A DNA stretch of 64,000 nt from Brevundimonas sp. LM2 (GCF_002002865.1 NZ_CP019508.1:2460501-2524500), one strand, 5' to 3'; numbered from the stretch's first letter, positions 48,564-57,764 are shown. Translations and numbers: made by a program. The notes: generated from the sequence alone by a model not told the origin.

Positions 48564-49406
48564 TCAGATCACGAAGTCATAAACGATGTCGGCCAGGGTG
48601 TGATCCATGGTCCGGGCCGGGGCCGCGTCGGTCGGGCAGTTGACCAGTCGTGCCGGAACGCCCGCCACCGTGCAGCCGGCGGGCACGGGCTTCAGCACCA
48701 CCGAGCCGGACGCCACCTTGGCGTAGTCCCCGACCACGATATTGCCCAGCACCTTGGCCCCGGCGCCCAGCAGGACGCCCTTGCCGATCTTGGGATGGCG
48801 GTCGCCGCGCTCGGCCCCGGTCCCGCCCAGGGTGACGCCGTGCAGCATGGAGACCTCATCGCCGACCACCGCCGTCTCGCCGATGACGATGCCCGTGCCG
48901 TGGTCAAGGAACAGCCCCGCCCCCATCCGCGCGCCGGGATGGATGTCGATCTGGAACAATTCGGAGATCCGGCTCTGGAAATGGAAAGCCAGGGTCTCGC
49001 GCCCCTGTTTCCACAGCCAGTGCGCCACCCGCGACGCCTGCAGCGCCTGATAGCCTTTGAAGTACAGGAACGGCTGCAGCAGCGACTTGATCGCTGGATC
49101 GCGCTCGGCCACGGCCTGCAGGTCGGCCTCGGCCGCCGCGACGATGGCCGGATCGGACCAGTAGGCGAAGGCGCACACCTCGCGCACGCTCATGGGCGCC
49201 AGTTCGGCGTCGCCGATCTTGCGCGCGATCTGAAAGCTGAGGGCGTTCGACAGGTCGATGTGAGACAGGATGGTCGCGTTCATCAGCGAGCCCAGGTGCG
49301 GCTCGCTGCGCGCCGCCGCCTCGGCCGAGGCGCGCAGCTGGCTCCACACGCCGTCCTTGGACGCCACCACTTCCAGCTTGTGCATCACCGGCTCCATGCG
49401 CTCCAT
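48564..49406 (-). CDS. cysE: serine O-acetyltransferase
   Basis: Makes O-acetylserine from serine and acetyl-CoA, feeding cysteine synthesis. The 280 residues have the N-terminal helical domain ('SHIDLSNALSFQIARKI', 'FHFQSRISELFQIDIHPGARMG') and the left-handed beta helix with 'GIVIGETAVVGDEVSMLHGVTLGGTG' (catalytic His) and 'VLLGAGAKVLGNIVVGDYAKVASGSVV'. The C-terminal tail ends in Ile, the usual anchor for the cysteine synthase complex. Its ATG overlaps the stop of the NUDIX gene by one base (TAATG). Confidence 0.96.
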   Translation of the reverse strand: MERMEPVMHKLEVVASKDGVWSQLRASAEAAARSEPHLGSLMNATILSHIDLSNALSFQIARKIGDAELAPMSVREVCAFAYWSDPAIVAAAEADLQAVAERDPAIKSLLQPFLYFKGYQALQASRVAHWLWKQGRETLAFHFQSRISELFQIDIHPGARMGAGLFLDHGTGIVIGETAVVGDEVSMLHGVTLGGTGAERGDRHPKIGKGVLLGAGAKVLGNIVVGDYAKVASGSVVLKPVPAGCTVAGVPARLVNCPTDAAPARTMDHTLADIVYDFVI

Positions 49407-50053
49407 TATACCCGGGTCAGCATGGCATGCGCCAGCCAGCCGGGCAGAAGGCCTTCTCGCGCCATATGGTAGGCCCGATAGGCCGTCGCCACCGTGAAGG
49501 AATCCAGCACCGCCCCGCGCTCAATCTCGGCCAGCAGCTGGGTGAAGGGCACACGCACCACCGCGATCGCTTCGGTCGGGTCCGGATCGACCGGCACCGG
49601 GCTGAGATCCCAGGCGATCCAGGTTAGACCGATCTCGTCGGTGATGGAGTTCGACACCTCGATCGCCAGGGCCCGCTTCCAGGATCCGGCCTTCAGCCCG
49701 GCCTCCTCGGCCAGTTCGCGCATGGCCCCGACCAGGGGATCCTCGTCGAACGGCGCGCCCCCCTCCGGCATCTCCCACGAATAGTTGCCCCGGGCGAAGC
49801 GCGACTGGCCGACCAGGGTCACGGTCCCGTCCGTATGCACCGGCAGCACCCCGGTGGCCACGTTCTGGAATCGCAGCACGCCATAGCGGGCTTCACGGCC
49901 CGTGGGGGCGACGGCCTCGTGCTCGGTCACCTTCATCCAGGCGGTCTGGTGAACCACCCGGTGCCCCAGGTCCTGCCAGGGCACCGGCGCGGGCAGGCCC
50001 TCGGCCCAGGCGGGGACAGGGCGTGGATCGCCGAAGGGGTCGCGCTCGCTCAT
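49406..50053 (-). CDS. NUDIX hydrolase
   Basis: A 215-residue pyrophosphohydrolase with a complete NUDIX box, G-x5-E-x7-REL-x-EEAG-L, seen as 'GGAPFDEDPLVGAMRELAEEAGL' in two adjoining parts. The region before it ('GVLRFQNVATGVLPVHTDGTVTLVGQSRF', 'SWEMPEGG') resembles ADP-ribose pyrophosphatases, so ADP-ribose or a related NDP-sugar is a plausible substrate. It precedes cysE with a one-base overlap and is divergent from the nitroreductase gene. Confidence 0.92.
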   Translation of the reverse strand: MSERDPFGDPRPVPAWAEGLPAPVPWQDLGHRVVHQTAWMKVTEHEAVAPTGREARYGVLRFQNVATGVLPVHTDGTVTLVGQSRFARGNYSWEMPEGGAPFDEDPLVGAMRELAEEAGLKAGSWKRALAIEVSNSITDEIGLTWIAWDLSPVPVDPDPTEAIAVVRVPFTQLLAEIERGAVLDSFTVATAYRAYHMAREGLLPGWLAHAMLTRV

Positions 50054-50098
50054 TCCCCAGCTATGGCGCGAAAGCCTGGCCTCGCCTAGCTATGGCGT

Positions 50099-50707
50099 AT
50101 GACCCTGCCCTCGCCCGTCGCCCTCGGCGCGCCCCTGCCGACTCCCATCCGCTCGCCCGACATGCTGGCGCGCCTGGCCACCCGCCGCTCGGCCCCGGCC
50201 CAGGCCCTGGTCGACCCCGGGCCCGACGCGGGCGAGATCCAGACCCTGCTGACCCTGGCCGCCCGCACGCCCGACCACGGCAAGCTGACGCCCTGGCGTT
50301 TCGTCGTCCTGGGCCGCCAGAGCCGCGCCGGAATCGCCGAACAGCTCGCGGCCATGGCCGTCCAGAAGGGCCTGCCCGCCAAGGCCGTCGCCATCCTGGC
50401 CAAGCTGACCGCCGCCCCGACGAGCGTCCTGGTGATCTCGACCGCCGCGCCGGCCTCCAAGCCGGTGTGGGAGCAGGAACTGTCCGCCGGGGCCGTCTGC
50501 ATGAACCTGGAGCACGCGGCGGCCGCGCTGGGGTTCGCCTCCAGCTGGATTACCGACTGGTACAGCTACGACGCCGAGGCCTGCGCCCTGTTCGGGGTCC
50601 GCGACGGCGAGCGGGTGGCCGGCTTCATCCACATCGGCACGGCCGTGGAGCCGGTGCTGGAACGCGAGCGCCCCGACGTCACGGCCTTGACGACGATCCT
50701 GCCCTAG
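50099..50707 (+). CDS. nitroreductase family protein (YdjA-like)
   Basis: A 202-residue FMN-dependent oxidoreductase. 'MLARLATRRSAPAQAL', 'AARTPDHGKLTPWRFVVLG' and 'AVCMNLEHAAAALGFASSWITDWY' are the FMN-binding blocks of the minimal YdjA-type nitroreductases. 'FIHIGTAVEPVLERERPD' closes the fold. The physiological substrate is unknown. The ATG at 50099 overlaps no other gene. The convergent AraC gene ends 49 bases beyond its stop. Confidence 0.92.
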   Translation: MTLPSPVALGAPLPTPIRSPDMLARLATRRSAPAQALVDPGPDAGEIQTLLTLAARTPDHGKLTPWRFVVLGRQSRAGIAEQLAAMAVQKGLPAKAVAILAKLTAAPTSVLVISTAAPASKPVWEQELSAGAVCMNLEHAAAALGFASSWITDWYSYDAEACALFGVRDGERVAGFIHIGTAVEPVLERERPDVTALTTILP

Positions 50708-50755
50708 GCTCCGGCTCCGGCCGGTGCACCGGCGATACCCTCTCAGGCAGTTCGG

Positions 50756-51643
50756 TCACAGCACCGGAGCCGAAACGGGCTCGGACCGCAATCGCTTCAG
50801 GTCCTGCCCGGGCGGCCGGCCGAACTGACGGCTGTATTCGCGGCTGAATTGGCTGGGGCTGTCGTAGCCGACGGCGAAGCCCACGCCGGCGATGTCCCGA
50901 CCGTCGTTCAGCAGCCGGTTGCGCGCCTCCTGCAGCCGCACCTGTTTCTGGAACTGCAGCGGGCTCATCGCGGTCACGGCCTTGAAATGACGGTGCAGCG
51001 AGGTCTCGCTCATCCCCGCCAGCGCGGCCAGGGCCTCGATCCGGATCGGTTCGGCATAGTGTTCGCGAAGCCGGGCAATGACCCGCTGGATCCGCCCCAA
51101 CCGCCCGTCCTTGGCCCCGATCTGGCGCACCATCGCACTGTGCTCTCCGGCCAGCAGCCGCCAGACGATCTCCCGCCGGATCATCGGGGCCAGCACCGGC
51201 GCGTCACTTGGCCGGTCCAGCAGGGCGATCAGCCGCCCGACCGCATCGATCAGCCCGGCGTCCATCCGGCTGACCCTCAGGCCCCGCCCCGGGGCCGCGT
51301 CGTCCGGCGCGGCACCGCCCGCCTCCAGCGTCAGGGCGGCGATCATCGCCGGCTCCAGCGCGATCCCAATCGCCGCATAGGGCGCTTCCAGCACCTGTCC
51401 GCTGACCGGCAGATCGGCCGAGACGACCAGACAGTCGCCGGCCCGATAGTCGAAGGTATGCGCGCCCAGGGTCGTGCGCTTGGCCCCGTCCAGGATCACG
51501 CACAGCATGGGCTCATAGACGATCTGCTGCGGCGGGGCGACCGCATCGGCGGTGATCAGCATGGCGTCCGGCCCGCCGATCGTCGTGGCGGCCGGGCCCG
51601 CGTGACGGCGGACGTTCTCGGCCAATTCGTGCAAGAGATCCAT
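50756..51643 (-). CDS. AraC family transcriptional regulator
   Basis: A complete regulator of about 295 residues: an AraC_N cupin effector domain ('QQIVYEPMLCVILDGAKRTTLGAHTFDYRAGDCLVVSADLPVSG') and a C-terminal double HTH ('IRIEALAALAGMSETSLHRHFKAVTAMSPLQFQKQVRL', 'DIAGVGFAVGYDSPSQFSREYSRQFGRPP'). I favour the ATG at 51643. ATGs at 51694 and 51709 are in frame but add a tail not expected in the family, and no start has a strong ribosome site. It is divergent from an SDR gene, the typical arrangement for a local activator of that gene. Confidence 0.9.
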   Translation of the reverse strand: MDLLHELAENVRRHAGPAATTIGGPDAMLITADAVAPPQQIVYEPMLCVILDGAKRTTLGAHTFDYRAGDCLVVSADLPVSGQVLEAPYAAIGIALEPAMIAALTLEAGGAAPDDAAPGRGLRVSRMDAGLIDAVGRLIALLDRPSDAPVLAPMIRREIVWRLLAGEHSAMVRQIGAKDGRLGRIQRVIARLREHYAEPIRIEALAALAGMSETSLHRHFKAVTAMSPLQFQKQVRLQEARNRLLNDGRDIAGVGFAVGYDSPSQFSREYSRQFGRPPGQDLKRLRSEPVSAPVL

Positions 51644-51785
51644 CCCCGTACTCAACCCGCGACAGGACCGATATGCAACCGCATCTGGCTTCATGGTGGG
51701 ATCGTGCAAGAGACTGACGCTATCCGGCTACGCCTGCGGCGCGGTCCGGGCGCATAGGTCAGGCCTCACCGCAGGAGACCTTCCC

Positions 51786-52670
51786 ATGACCACCCCCACC
51801 CCCAGAACCTGGTTCATCACCGGCGCGGCTCGCGGACTCGGCGCCGCCACCGCCCAGGCCGCCCTCGAGGCCGGCGACAATGTCGTCGTCGCCGGCCGGA
51901 ACCGCGACGCCCTGGTCCAGGTCGTCGGCCCCGACTCGGACCGCGTGATGTCCGTGACCCTGGACGTCTCGGACCCAGGCGCTGTCCAGCCGGCGGTCGA
52001 CGCCGCCCTGGCCCGGTTCGGCCGCCTCGACGTGCTCGTCAACAACGCCGGCTACGGCCATTTGTCGCTCTTCGAGGAGTCGACCGCCGCCGACGTCCAG
52101 GCCCAGTACGACACCAATGTCTTCGGCCTGATGGCGGTGACCCGCGCCGTCCTGCCCGCCATGCGGGCCCAGCGCGCAGGCCGGATCTTCAACCTTTCGT
52201 CCGTCGGCGGCATCGTCGGCGGGGCCAGCGGGGCCCTGTACTGCGCCTCGAAATTCGCCGTCGAGGGCTTCTCCGAATCCCTGGCGCACGAGGTCGCCCC
52301 CTTCGGCATCCAGGTGACCGTCGTCGAGCCCGGCTTCTTCCGCACCGACTTCCTGGAGCCGACCTCGGTCCGCCACGGCACGACCGCGATCTCCGACTAC
52401 GCCGAGGCCTCGGCCGCCCTGAAGACCTTCTACGACGCTCGCAGCCGCAACCAGGCCGGTGATCCGGCCCGCCTGGGTCGGGCCCTGGTCGCCCTGGCCG
52501 ACACACCGCAACAGCCGACCCGCTGGGCCGCCGGTTCGGACGCGCTTAAACTGGTCCAGGGCAAGATCGACAGCCTCCAGGCCGAGCTGAACGCCTGGCG
52601 CGACCTGACCCTGTCGACGGACGGCGATTTCGCCTTCACGCCGGAGCCCGGTGGCGGCGCCTGGGGGTGA
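51786..52670 (+). CDS. short-chain dehydrogenase/reductase
   Basis: A 294-residue classical SDR with 'WFITGAARGLGAATAQAAL' (cofactor loop), 'LVNNAGYG', catalytic Ser in 'NLSSVGGIVGG' and 'YCASKFAVEGFSESLAHEV' (YxxxK). 'VEPGFFRTDFL' follows. The start at 51786 is supported by AGGAG eight bases upstream. The substrate is unknown. It is probably controlled by the divergent AraC protein. A 9-bp GAAA-loop hairpin follows its stop. Confidence 0.93.
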   Translation: MTTPTPRTWFITGAARGLGAATAQAALEAGDNVVVAGRNRDALVQVVGPDSDRVMSVTLDVSDPGAVQPAVDAALARFGRLDVLVNNAGYGHLSLFEESTAADVQAQYDTNVFGLMAVTRAVLPAMRAQRAGRIFNLSSVGGIVGGASGALYCASKFAVEGFSESLAHEVAPFGIQVTVVEPGFFRTDFLEPTSVRHGTTAISDYAEASAALKTFYDARSRNQAGDPARLGRALVALADTPQQPTRWAAGSDALKLVQGKIDSLQAELNAWRDLTLSTDGDFAFTPEPGGGAWG

Positions 52671-52680
52671 TCCGTTGGGA

Positions 52681-54384
52681 TCACCGGGGGCGGTCCGAAA
52701 GGACCGCCCTACCGGACCTTCGAGCGACAGGCATCGGACATTGTTCGGGCCCCGCGCCCGTCGCGTCACGCGTCAACCAGCCGCGATAATGAACCAGCCG
52801 GTCGCCCCACGGCAGGCCGAGATCCACGTCGAACACGAACCGCCCCTCGGCATCGACCTGTTCAGAAGTCGTCGTGCGCGGCGCGAGCGCGGGCGGCAGG
52901 CGGATCGGCCCGATCCTCCAGCCGCCGACGTCGTACCGCAGCCCGGTCGGCGACGGCGTCAGGATGAGGTCGAAGGCGAGCAGACCGAACCGTTCGGTGA
53001 CACGCCCGCCCGGACGCGGCTTTTCCAGCATGCTCGAGAACAGCGCATCGCCCATCGTCCGCCGCCATAGCGAACGGTCCCCGTCGGCGGACACCGCCAC
53101 CGTCACCGGGCAGCGCTGCCGGGTGCCCGGGAACCCGAACAGGCGCGCGATCAGGCGGGCCACCGGCCCCTCCGCGCCCACGACGTCCGCCTCGCCCCGC
53201 CAGAGCGAGTCGCCGGGCGTCTCGTGCAGGTCGCGGATGGCCTGGGGCAGCCGGTCGAAGTCGGCGCCGATCGCGCGGGCGAACAGCGCGCCGCGCGTCG
53301 TGATCCGCTCCGTCGCGATCGGATGCGCGGCGATTTCCGTCTCGAGGGCGTCGAGCGACAGGAGGCCGACGCAGGCGCGGGCCCCGGGCGTCACCCGCCC
53401 CGCCGCGATGGCCTTGATCGCCGCCAGGGCGGGCAGGCTCGGCGTCACGGGCCCCTCGCCAGGTTCGGCCACCAGCCGCCAGCTCGCCATCGCCGCCCGC
53501 CCCTGCGCATCCCGGCCATAGGCGCTGATCCGCATCGCGCCGCGATCGTCGCCGCTCCAGGAGAACAGCCTGCCGAGGCTCAGGAGCGCGCCGGGAAAGC
53601 CCCTTGGGTCCAACAGACCCAACCGAACGACCCGACCCAGCATCCAGGTCGCCAGATGCGCCACGCTCGGTTGCAAACCCGCCAGAAACCGCGCGCTCCG
53701 GCGTGGTCGGAACCGCTCCACGAACAGATCCAGATCCGGCGTCTCGGACAGGGACAGCCAGCGCCGGCCGCCCCGCCCCATGTCCCTTCGATGGAGCCCC
53801 GACCATCCCGGCCGGACCGTCCACCCTCCGTCCTCGAATACCCGCACTGGTCGACCCAGCCAGGACAGGGTCGCCTGCATCACCGAAAGGCCGCGGGGAG
53901 CCCGCGCGCCGGGCGAGATTCCGGCCTCGACCGAGACGATCTCGGTCCAGCCGCGCGTCAGGTCGTCCAGAACCGCGTTGGACAGGGCGGGCGTCGAACT
54001 GCATCCGGTCAGGGCGACCACGCCCGCCCGGCGCGCGTCTTCATCCAGGACAGGAAAGGCCGCGACGAAATCGCGGGCATCGGCCAGGTCCACATAGTGC
54101 AGACCGGCAGCGATCGTCGCGCGCGCCACCCGGGGCTCTGCGCCCTGGAACGGCCCGGCGGCATCGACCACGATCGCCGCGCCTGTGGCCTGCAGACCCG
54201 CGGGGCTCACCGTCGCGGTGTCCAGCCCCACGGCGGTCACCCTTTCCCCGAGCCGCGCCGCCAAGGGGGCCAGCCGCTCCAACCTCCGTCCGGCGATCAC
54301 CACCTCGAAACCGGCGGCGACGAGCCCCGCGACCAGATGCGCCCCGAAGACGCCGCCGCCGCCGATGACCAGGACTTTCGTCAA
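52681..54384 (-). CDS. saccharopine dehydrogenase-like NAD(P)-binding protein with DUF4166 domain
   Basis: A 567-residue two-domain protein. The N-terminus has a Rossmann start ('KVLVIGGGGVFGAHLVAGLVAAGFEVVIAGR') and 'VVDAAGPFQGAEPRVARATIAAGLHYVDLADARDFV', as in saccharopine-dehydrogenase-like oxidoreductases. The last 190 residues ('LPQAIRDLHETPGDSLWRGEADV', 'SLWRRTMGDALFSSMLEKPRPGG') are a DUF4166 domain. The only possible start is TTG at 54384, which overlaps the stop of the DCC gene as TTGA, so translation is coupled. The substrate is unknown. Confidence 0.82.
   Translation of the reverse strand: MTKVLVIGGGGVFGAHLVAGLVAAGFEVVIAGRRLERLAPLAARLGERVTAVGLDTATVSPAGLQATGAAIVVDAAGPFQGAEPRVARATIAAGLHYVDLADARDFVAAFPVLDEDARRAGVVALTGCSSTPALSNAVLDDLTRGWTEIVSVEAGISPGARAPRGLSVMQATLSWLGRPVRVFEDGGWTVRPGWSGLHRRDMGRGGRRWLSLSETPDLDLFVERFRPRRSARFLAGLQPSVAHLATWMLGRVVRLGLLDPRGFPGALLSLGRLFSWSGDDRGAMRISAYGRDAQGRAAMASWRLVAEPGEGPVTPSLPALAAIKAIAAGRVTPGARACVGLLSLDALETEIAAHPIATERITTRGALFARAIGADFDRLPQAIRDLHETPGDSLWRGEADVVGAEGPVARLIARLFGFPGTRQRCPVTVAVSADGDRSLWRRTMGDALFSSMLEKPRPGGRVTERFGLLAFDLILTPSPTGLRYDVGGWRIGPIRLPPALAPRTTTSEQVDAEGRFVFDVDLGLPWGDRLVHYRGWLTRDATGAGPEQCPMPVARRSGRAVLSDRPR
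52688..52709 (+). terminator. GAAA-tetraloop hairpin after SDR gene
   Basis: GGGCGGTCC (52688-52696) pairs perfectly with GGACCGCCC (52701-52709) over GAAA. It begins 18 bases past the SDR stop and lies within the 3' end of the convergent DUF4166 gene. Confidence 0.6.
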
Positions 54385-54809
54385 GACAGGAAGCGCGCGC
54401 GATCCGCCGGAGACGGTGCCATGCAGACGTCGCTGCGTCCAAACAGCCGATACCGGTTCTGGGCGATCACGTCGTAGACCGGATCGCGCATCCAGCGCGG
54501 CACCCGCTTCAGCAGTCCGAGCCGCCGGGTCGAGCGCAACTCGGCCAGAACGGTCAGGGCCGCGTCCGACTTGAACCAGGCCCGCCCGTGCAGGATCACG
54601 ACATTGGTCTCGGGCGCATCGGGCGACACGCCCATGGCCTCGGCGAACCGACGTCCCGCCTCGGACTGGATCGACAGAAAGCGGAACCGCATTTCGGGGT
54701 CCCAATCGATGGTGAACCGCACCCACCGCGAACACAGCAGGCAGACGCCATCGAACAGGATCAGCCCGTCCGGCGCATCCTCAGCCGGACGGTTCCGCCA
54801 GCGGTCCAA
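54381..54809 (-). CDS. DCC family thiol-disulfide oxidoreductase-like protein (DUF393)
   Basis: About 142 residues. The family-defining block 'LILFDGVCLLCSRWVRFTI' has the C-x-x-C pair of the thioredoxin-like DCC proteins, with 'FRFLSIQSEAGRR', 'NVVILHGRAWFKSDAALTVLAEL' and 'RNRYRLFG'-type end ('AQNRYRLFGRSD'). No ATG fits; a TTG at 54809, five bases after the queF stop, is the most likely start. Its own stop overlaps the TTG of the DUF4166 gene. Redox partners are unknown. The queF-DCC-DUF4166 chain suggests one transcript. Confidence 0.82.
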   Translation of the reverse strand: MDRWRNRPAEDAPDGLILFDGVCLLCSRWVRFTIDWDPEMRFRFLSIQSEAGRRFAEAMGVSPDAPETNVVILHGRAWFKSDAALTVLAELRSTRRLGLLKRVPRWMRDPVYDVIAQNRYRLFGRSDVCMAPSPADRARFLS

Positions 54810-54814
54810 GAACC

Positions 54815-55276
54815 TCAGCCCCGCCCGCGATAGGTCGGCACGCCCTGGTCGGGCAGCCAGAGGCCTTCGGGCGGCGCCCCGGTCTGCCAGAAGACGTCGA
54901 TCGGGATGCCGCCGCGCGGATACCAGTAGCCGCCGATGCGCAGCCATTTCGGGCTCAGCAGGTCGGCGATCCGCTTGCCGATGGCCACGGTACAGTCCTC
55001 GTGGAAGGCCCCGTGGTTGCGGAAGGCGGTCAGGTACATCTTCAGCGACTTGGACTCGACCAGCCACTCGCCCGGCGCATAGTCGATGACGATATGGGCG
55101 AAGTCCGGCTGGCCGGTCACGGGGCACAGGCTGGTGAACTCGGGCGCGGTGAACCGGGCCAGGTACAGGGTGTCGGGGTGCGGATTGGGCACGCGCTCCA
55201 GCACCGCCGTCTCGGGCGTGGTGGGCTGGACGGTGTGGTGGCCGAGCTGGCTCAGGCCGGAGGTGTCGGTGGTCAT
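54815..55276 (-). CDS. queF: preQ0 reductase (NADPH-dependent 7-cyano-7-deazaguanine reductase)
   Basis: Reduces preQ0 to preQ1 in queuosine tRNA modification. This is the short type I form (153 residues). It shows the thioimide-forming Cys51 and Asp58 in '[19 protein letters not shown]' and the QueF signature 'ESKSLKMY' (74-81), followed by '[13 protein letters not shown]'. It belongs to the same T-fold superfamily as FolE, which supplies the first step. Other que genes are not in this window. It is the first gene of the queF-DCC-DUF4166 run. Confidence 0.97.
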   Translation of the reverse strand: MTTDTSGLSQLGHHTVQPTTPETAVLERVPNPHPDTLYLARFTAPEFTSLCPVTGQPDFAHIVIDYAPGEWLVESKSLKMYLTAFRNHGAFHEDCTVAIGKRIADLLSPKWLRIGGYWYPRGGIPIDVFWQTGAPPEGLWLPDQGVPTYRGRG

Positions 55277-55378
55277 GGACGCGGTTTAGCGCGCCCGGCC
55301 ACGCCCGTCACGCGTGACCGATTTGCCTTCCGCCGCGACAGCCCGCTATGCGTAGCGAAACAAGACGGAGCGAACGCC

Positions 55379-56311
55379 ATGGCCATTCCCGCGTCCCTTC
55401 AGAAGGGTCTGAAACTGCCGGTCATCGAGGCCCCGATGTTTCTGGTCTCCGGACCGGACCTGGTAGTCGAATGCTGCAACAGCGGCGTCATCGGCACCTT
55501 CCCCTCTCTGAACGCCCGCACCACCGAGGGCTATGCCGAGTGGCTGGTCGAGATCAAATCCCGCCTGAACCCCGACGCCGCGGCCTTCGGCGTCAACCAC
55601 ATCGTCCACCCGACCAACCCCCGGCTGATGGCCGACATGGCCGTCACCGTCGAGCACCGGGTGCCGCTGGTGATCACCTCGCTCGGGGCCGTGCGCGACG
55701 TGGTCGAGGCGGTGCACGGCTATGGCGGGGTGGTCTTCCACGACATCGCCAACGTCCGTCATGCCCGCAAGGCGGCCGAAAGCGGGGTCGATGGCCTGAT
55801 CCTGGTGGCCAACGGCGCCGGCGGCCACGCGGGCATCATCAACCCCTTCGCCCTGGTAAATGAGGTGCGGTCCTTCTTCGAGGGCACCATCATCCTGTCC
55901 GGCTGTCTGTCGACCGGTCAGGACGTCGCGGCGGCGCTGATGCTGGGGGCCGACTTCGCCTATATGGGCACCCGCTTCATCAACACGACCGAGGCCATGG
56001 CCGCCGACGCCTACAAGGCCATGATCATCGACAGCGGCGCGACCGACATCGTCCACACCCCGGCGGTCTCGGGCATTCCGGCCAATTTCATGATCAAGTC
56101 GCTGGAAGCCAACGGCATCGATCCCAAACACCTGCCCGAGCACAAGCTGGACATGGGCGACGAGGCCAAGGCCTGGAAGACCGTCTGGTCCGCCGGCCAG
56201 GGCGCGGGCGCCGTCCACGACGTGGTTCCGGCCGCCGCCCTGGTGGCCCGCCTGCGCGACGAATATGCGCAGGCCACGGATCAGTTCGCCAAGAAGGTCG
56301 GAGTCGCCTAG
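55379..56311 (+). CDS. nitronate monooxygenase family FMN protein
   Basis: A 310-residue TIM-barrel flavoprotein of the nitronate monooxygenase/2-nitropropane dioxygenase family. 'LPVIEAPMFLVSGPDLVVECCNSGVIGTFPSLNARTTEG' is the usual N-terminal block; 'DGLILVANGAGGHAGIINPFALV' and 'ILSGCLSTGQDVAAALMLGADFAYMGTRFI' bind FMN phosphate. It may detoxify nitronates such as propionate 3-nitronate, but many relatives have other substrates. The ATG at 55379 begins the conserved region. The porin-like gene follows after 10 bases. Confidence 0.9.
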   Translation: MAIPASLQKGLKLPVIEAPMFLVSGPDLVVECCNSGVIGTFPSLNARTTEGYAEWLVEIKSRLNPDAAAFGVNHIVHPTNPRLMADMAVTVEHRVPLVITSLGAVRDVVEAVHGYGGVVFHDIANVRHARKAAESGVDGLILVANGAGGHAGIINPFALVNEVRSFFEGTIILSGCLSTGQDVAAALMLGADFAYMGTRFINTTEAMAADAYKAMIIDSGATDIVHTPAVSGIPANFMIKSLEANGIDPKHLPEHKLDMGDEAKAWKTVWSAGQGAGAVHDVVPAAALVARLRDEYAQATDQFAKKVGVA

Positions 56312-56321
56312 ATCGAGGCGG

Positions 56322-57032
56322 ATGAACCGCCCCCTGCTCGCCGCCGCCGTCCTCGGCACCTTCCTGCCCGTCGAGGCGATGGCTCAGGATCGCGACAATG
56401 CCCGCTACAGCGCCGACGAGGCGTCGCACTGGTCGTTCGAGACCGGGGCCGGGACCGACAACCGCTCCAAGGGCGCGTCCAAGACCGACGGCGAGCCCTA
56501 TGTCTTTGGCGAGGTGCAGTGGAACGCCGCCAGCGGCTTCTATGCCGACGCCGAGTTCGAGACGATCGACGCCTCGGGGTCCAGGGTCGAGACCGAGATG
56601 GAGGCCGGCTGGCAATTCGCGGCCGTGGGGCTGGAGTTCGACACCTCGGTCTCTCACAAATGGCGGCTGGGGGCCGACGCAGGCCAGGATGACGCCGCCT
56701 GGGAATATCAGTTCGACGTGATCCGGGACTTCGGACCCGTGGACGCCCGGCTGCGGCTTGAGCACTCGCCCGACGGCCTGGGCTCGACCCGGAGCACCAC
56801 CTGGGTCGAGACCCGGCTGCGCTGGGCCGTCAGCGACCGTCTCCGCGCCAGCACCACCCTGGGTCGGCGCGAACAGGACAATGGGCCGGACTACACGGGG
56901 TGGAACGCGGGCCTGGCCTACGGCGTGACCGAGACGACCGATCTTGATCTGCGCTGGCACGGCACCGACGCCGAGGACCTGGGCTCCGCCTATGGGAACG
57001 CCCTGGTGGCCTCGGTCCTCGTCGCCTTCTGA
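56322..57032 (+). CDS. exported beta-barrel-like envelope protein (TorF/Gcw_chp-type)
   Basis: A 236-residue protein with a signal peptide ('LAAAVLGTFLPVEAMAQ', residues 1-22). Alternating hydrophobic strands follow: 'FETGAGTDNRSKGASKTDGEPYVFGEVQWNAASGFYADAEFE' and 'VETRLRWAVSDRLRASTTLGRRE', ending in Phe ('ALVASVLVAF'). The opening block resembles the TIGR02001/Gcw_chp putative porins. Outer-membrane location is likely; solute specificity is unknown. It starts 10 bases after the nitronate monooxygenase gene. Confidence 0.8.
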   Translation: MNRPLLAAAVLGTFLPVEAMAQDRDNARYSADEASHWSFETGAGTDNRSKGASKTDGEPYVFGEVQWNAASGFYADAEFETIDASGSRVETEMEAGWQFAAVGLEFDTSVSHKWRLGADAGQDDAAWEYQFDVIRDFGPVDARLRLEHSPDGLGSTRSTTWVETRLRWAVSDRLRASTTLGRREQDNGPDYTGWNAGLAYGVTETTDLDLRWHGTDAEDLGSAYGNALVASVLVAF

Positions 57033-57149
57033 GACAGGCAGGCCAGGCGTGGCCGTATGCCGCGCGACACCGTGGCGGGCATCCAGAAAGCGGGTTTCAT
57101 CGTTTCTACGCTCGGTCGCCTTGATGCGATCGCCTCAGGAAGACGTCCC

Positions 57150-57743
57150 ATGAAGCTCACCCTCCTCGCCGGCGCCGTCTCGGCCGCCGCCCTGCTCGCC
57201 GCCGCGCCCGCCTCCTTCGCCCAATCGATGGCCGCCCCGGCTGCGGCTCCCGCGGCTCAGGCCACCGTCACGGTCGGCGGCGCTCCCATGTACGCCACCA
57301 AGACCATCGTCGAGAACGCCGTCGCCTCGCCGATCCACACCACCCTGGTCGCCGCCGTCAAGGCCGCCGGCCTGGTCGAGACCCTGTCGGGCCCCGGCCC
57401 CTTCACCGTCTTCGCCCCGACGGATGAAGCCTTCGCCGCCCTGCCCGCCGGCACGGTCGAGACTCTGGTCGAACCCGCCAACAAGGCGACCCTGACCAAG
57501 ATCCTGACCTATCACGTCGTCGCCGGTCGTGTGACCGCCGCCGAGCTGGTCGCCCAGATCGAGGCTGGCAACGGCTCGGCCGCCCTGACCACCGTCGAAG
57601 GCGGCACCCTGACCGCCAGCCTGGACGGCTCCACCGTCGTCCTGACCGACGAAAAGGGCGGCACCGCCCGCGTGACCCAGGCGGACGTGCTGCAGTCTAA
57701 TGGCGTGATCCACGTCACCGACGCGATCTCCATGCCGAACTAA
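57150..57743 (+). CDS. secreted fasciclin-domain protein
   Basis: A 197-residue protein with a signal peptide ('AGAVSAAALLAAAPASFAQ', ending about residue 25), an Ala-rich linker and one FAS1 domain. The H1 box is '[24 protein letters not shown]', the YH region is 'ILTYHVVAG', and it ends 'VLQSNGVIHVTDAISMPN' (H2 box). FAS1 domains mediate adhesion or matrix binding. An AGGAAGA stretch lies about 9 bases before the ATG at 57150. A canonical terminator separates it from a close paralogue downstream. Confidence 0.93.
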   Translation: MKLTLLAGAVSAAALLAAAPASFAQSMAAPAAAPAAQATVTVGGAPMYATKTIVENAVASPIHTTLVAAVKAAGLVETLSGPGPFTVFAPTDEAFAALPAGTVETLVEPANKATLTKILTYHVVAGRVTAAELVAQIEAGNGSAALTTVEGGTLTASLDGSTVVLTDEKGGTARVTQADVLQSNGVIHVTDAISMPN

Positions 57744-57764
57744 TTACTGTCGCTAACGTCTTTG

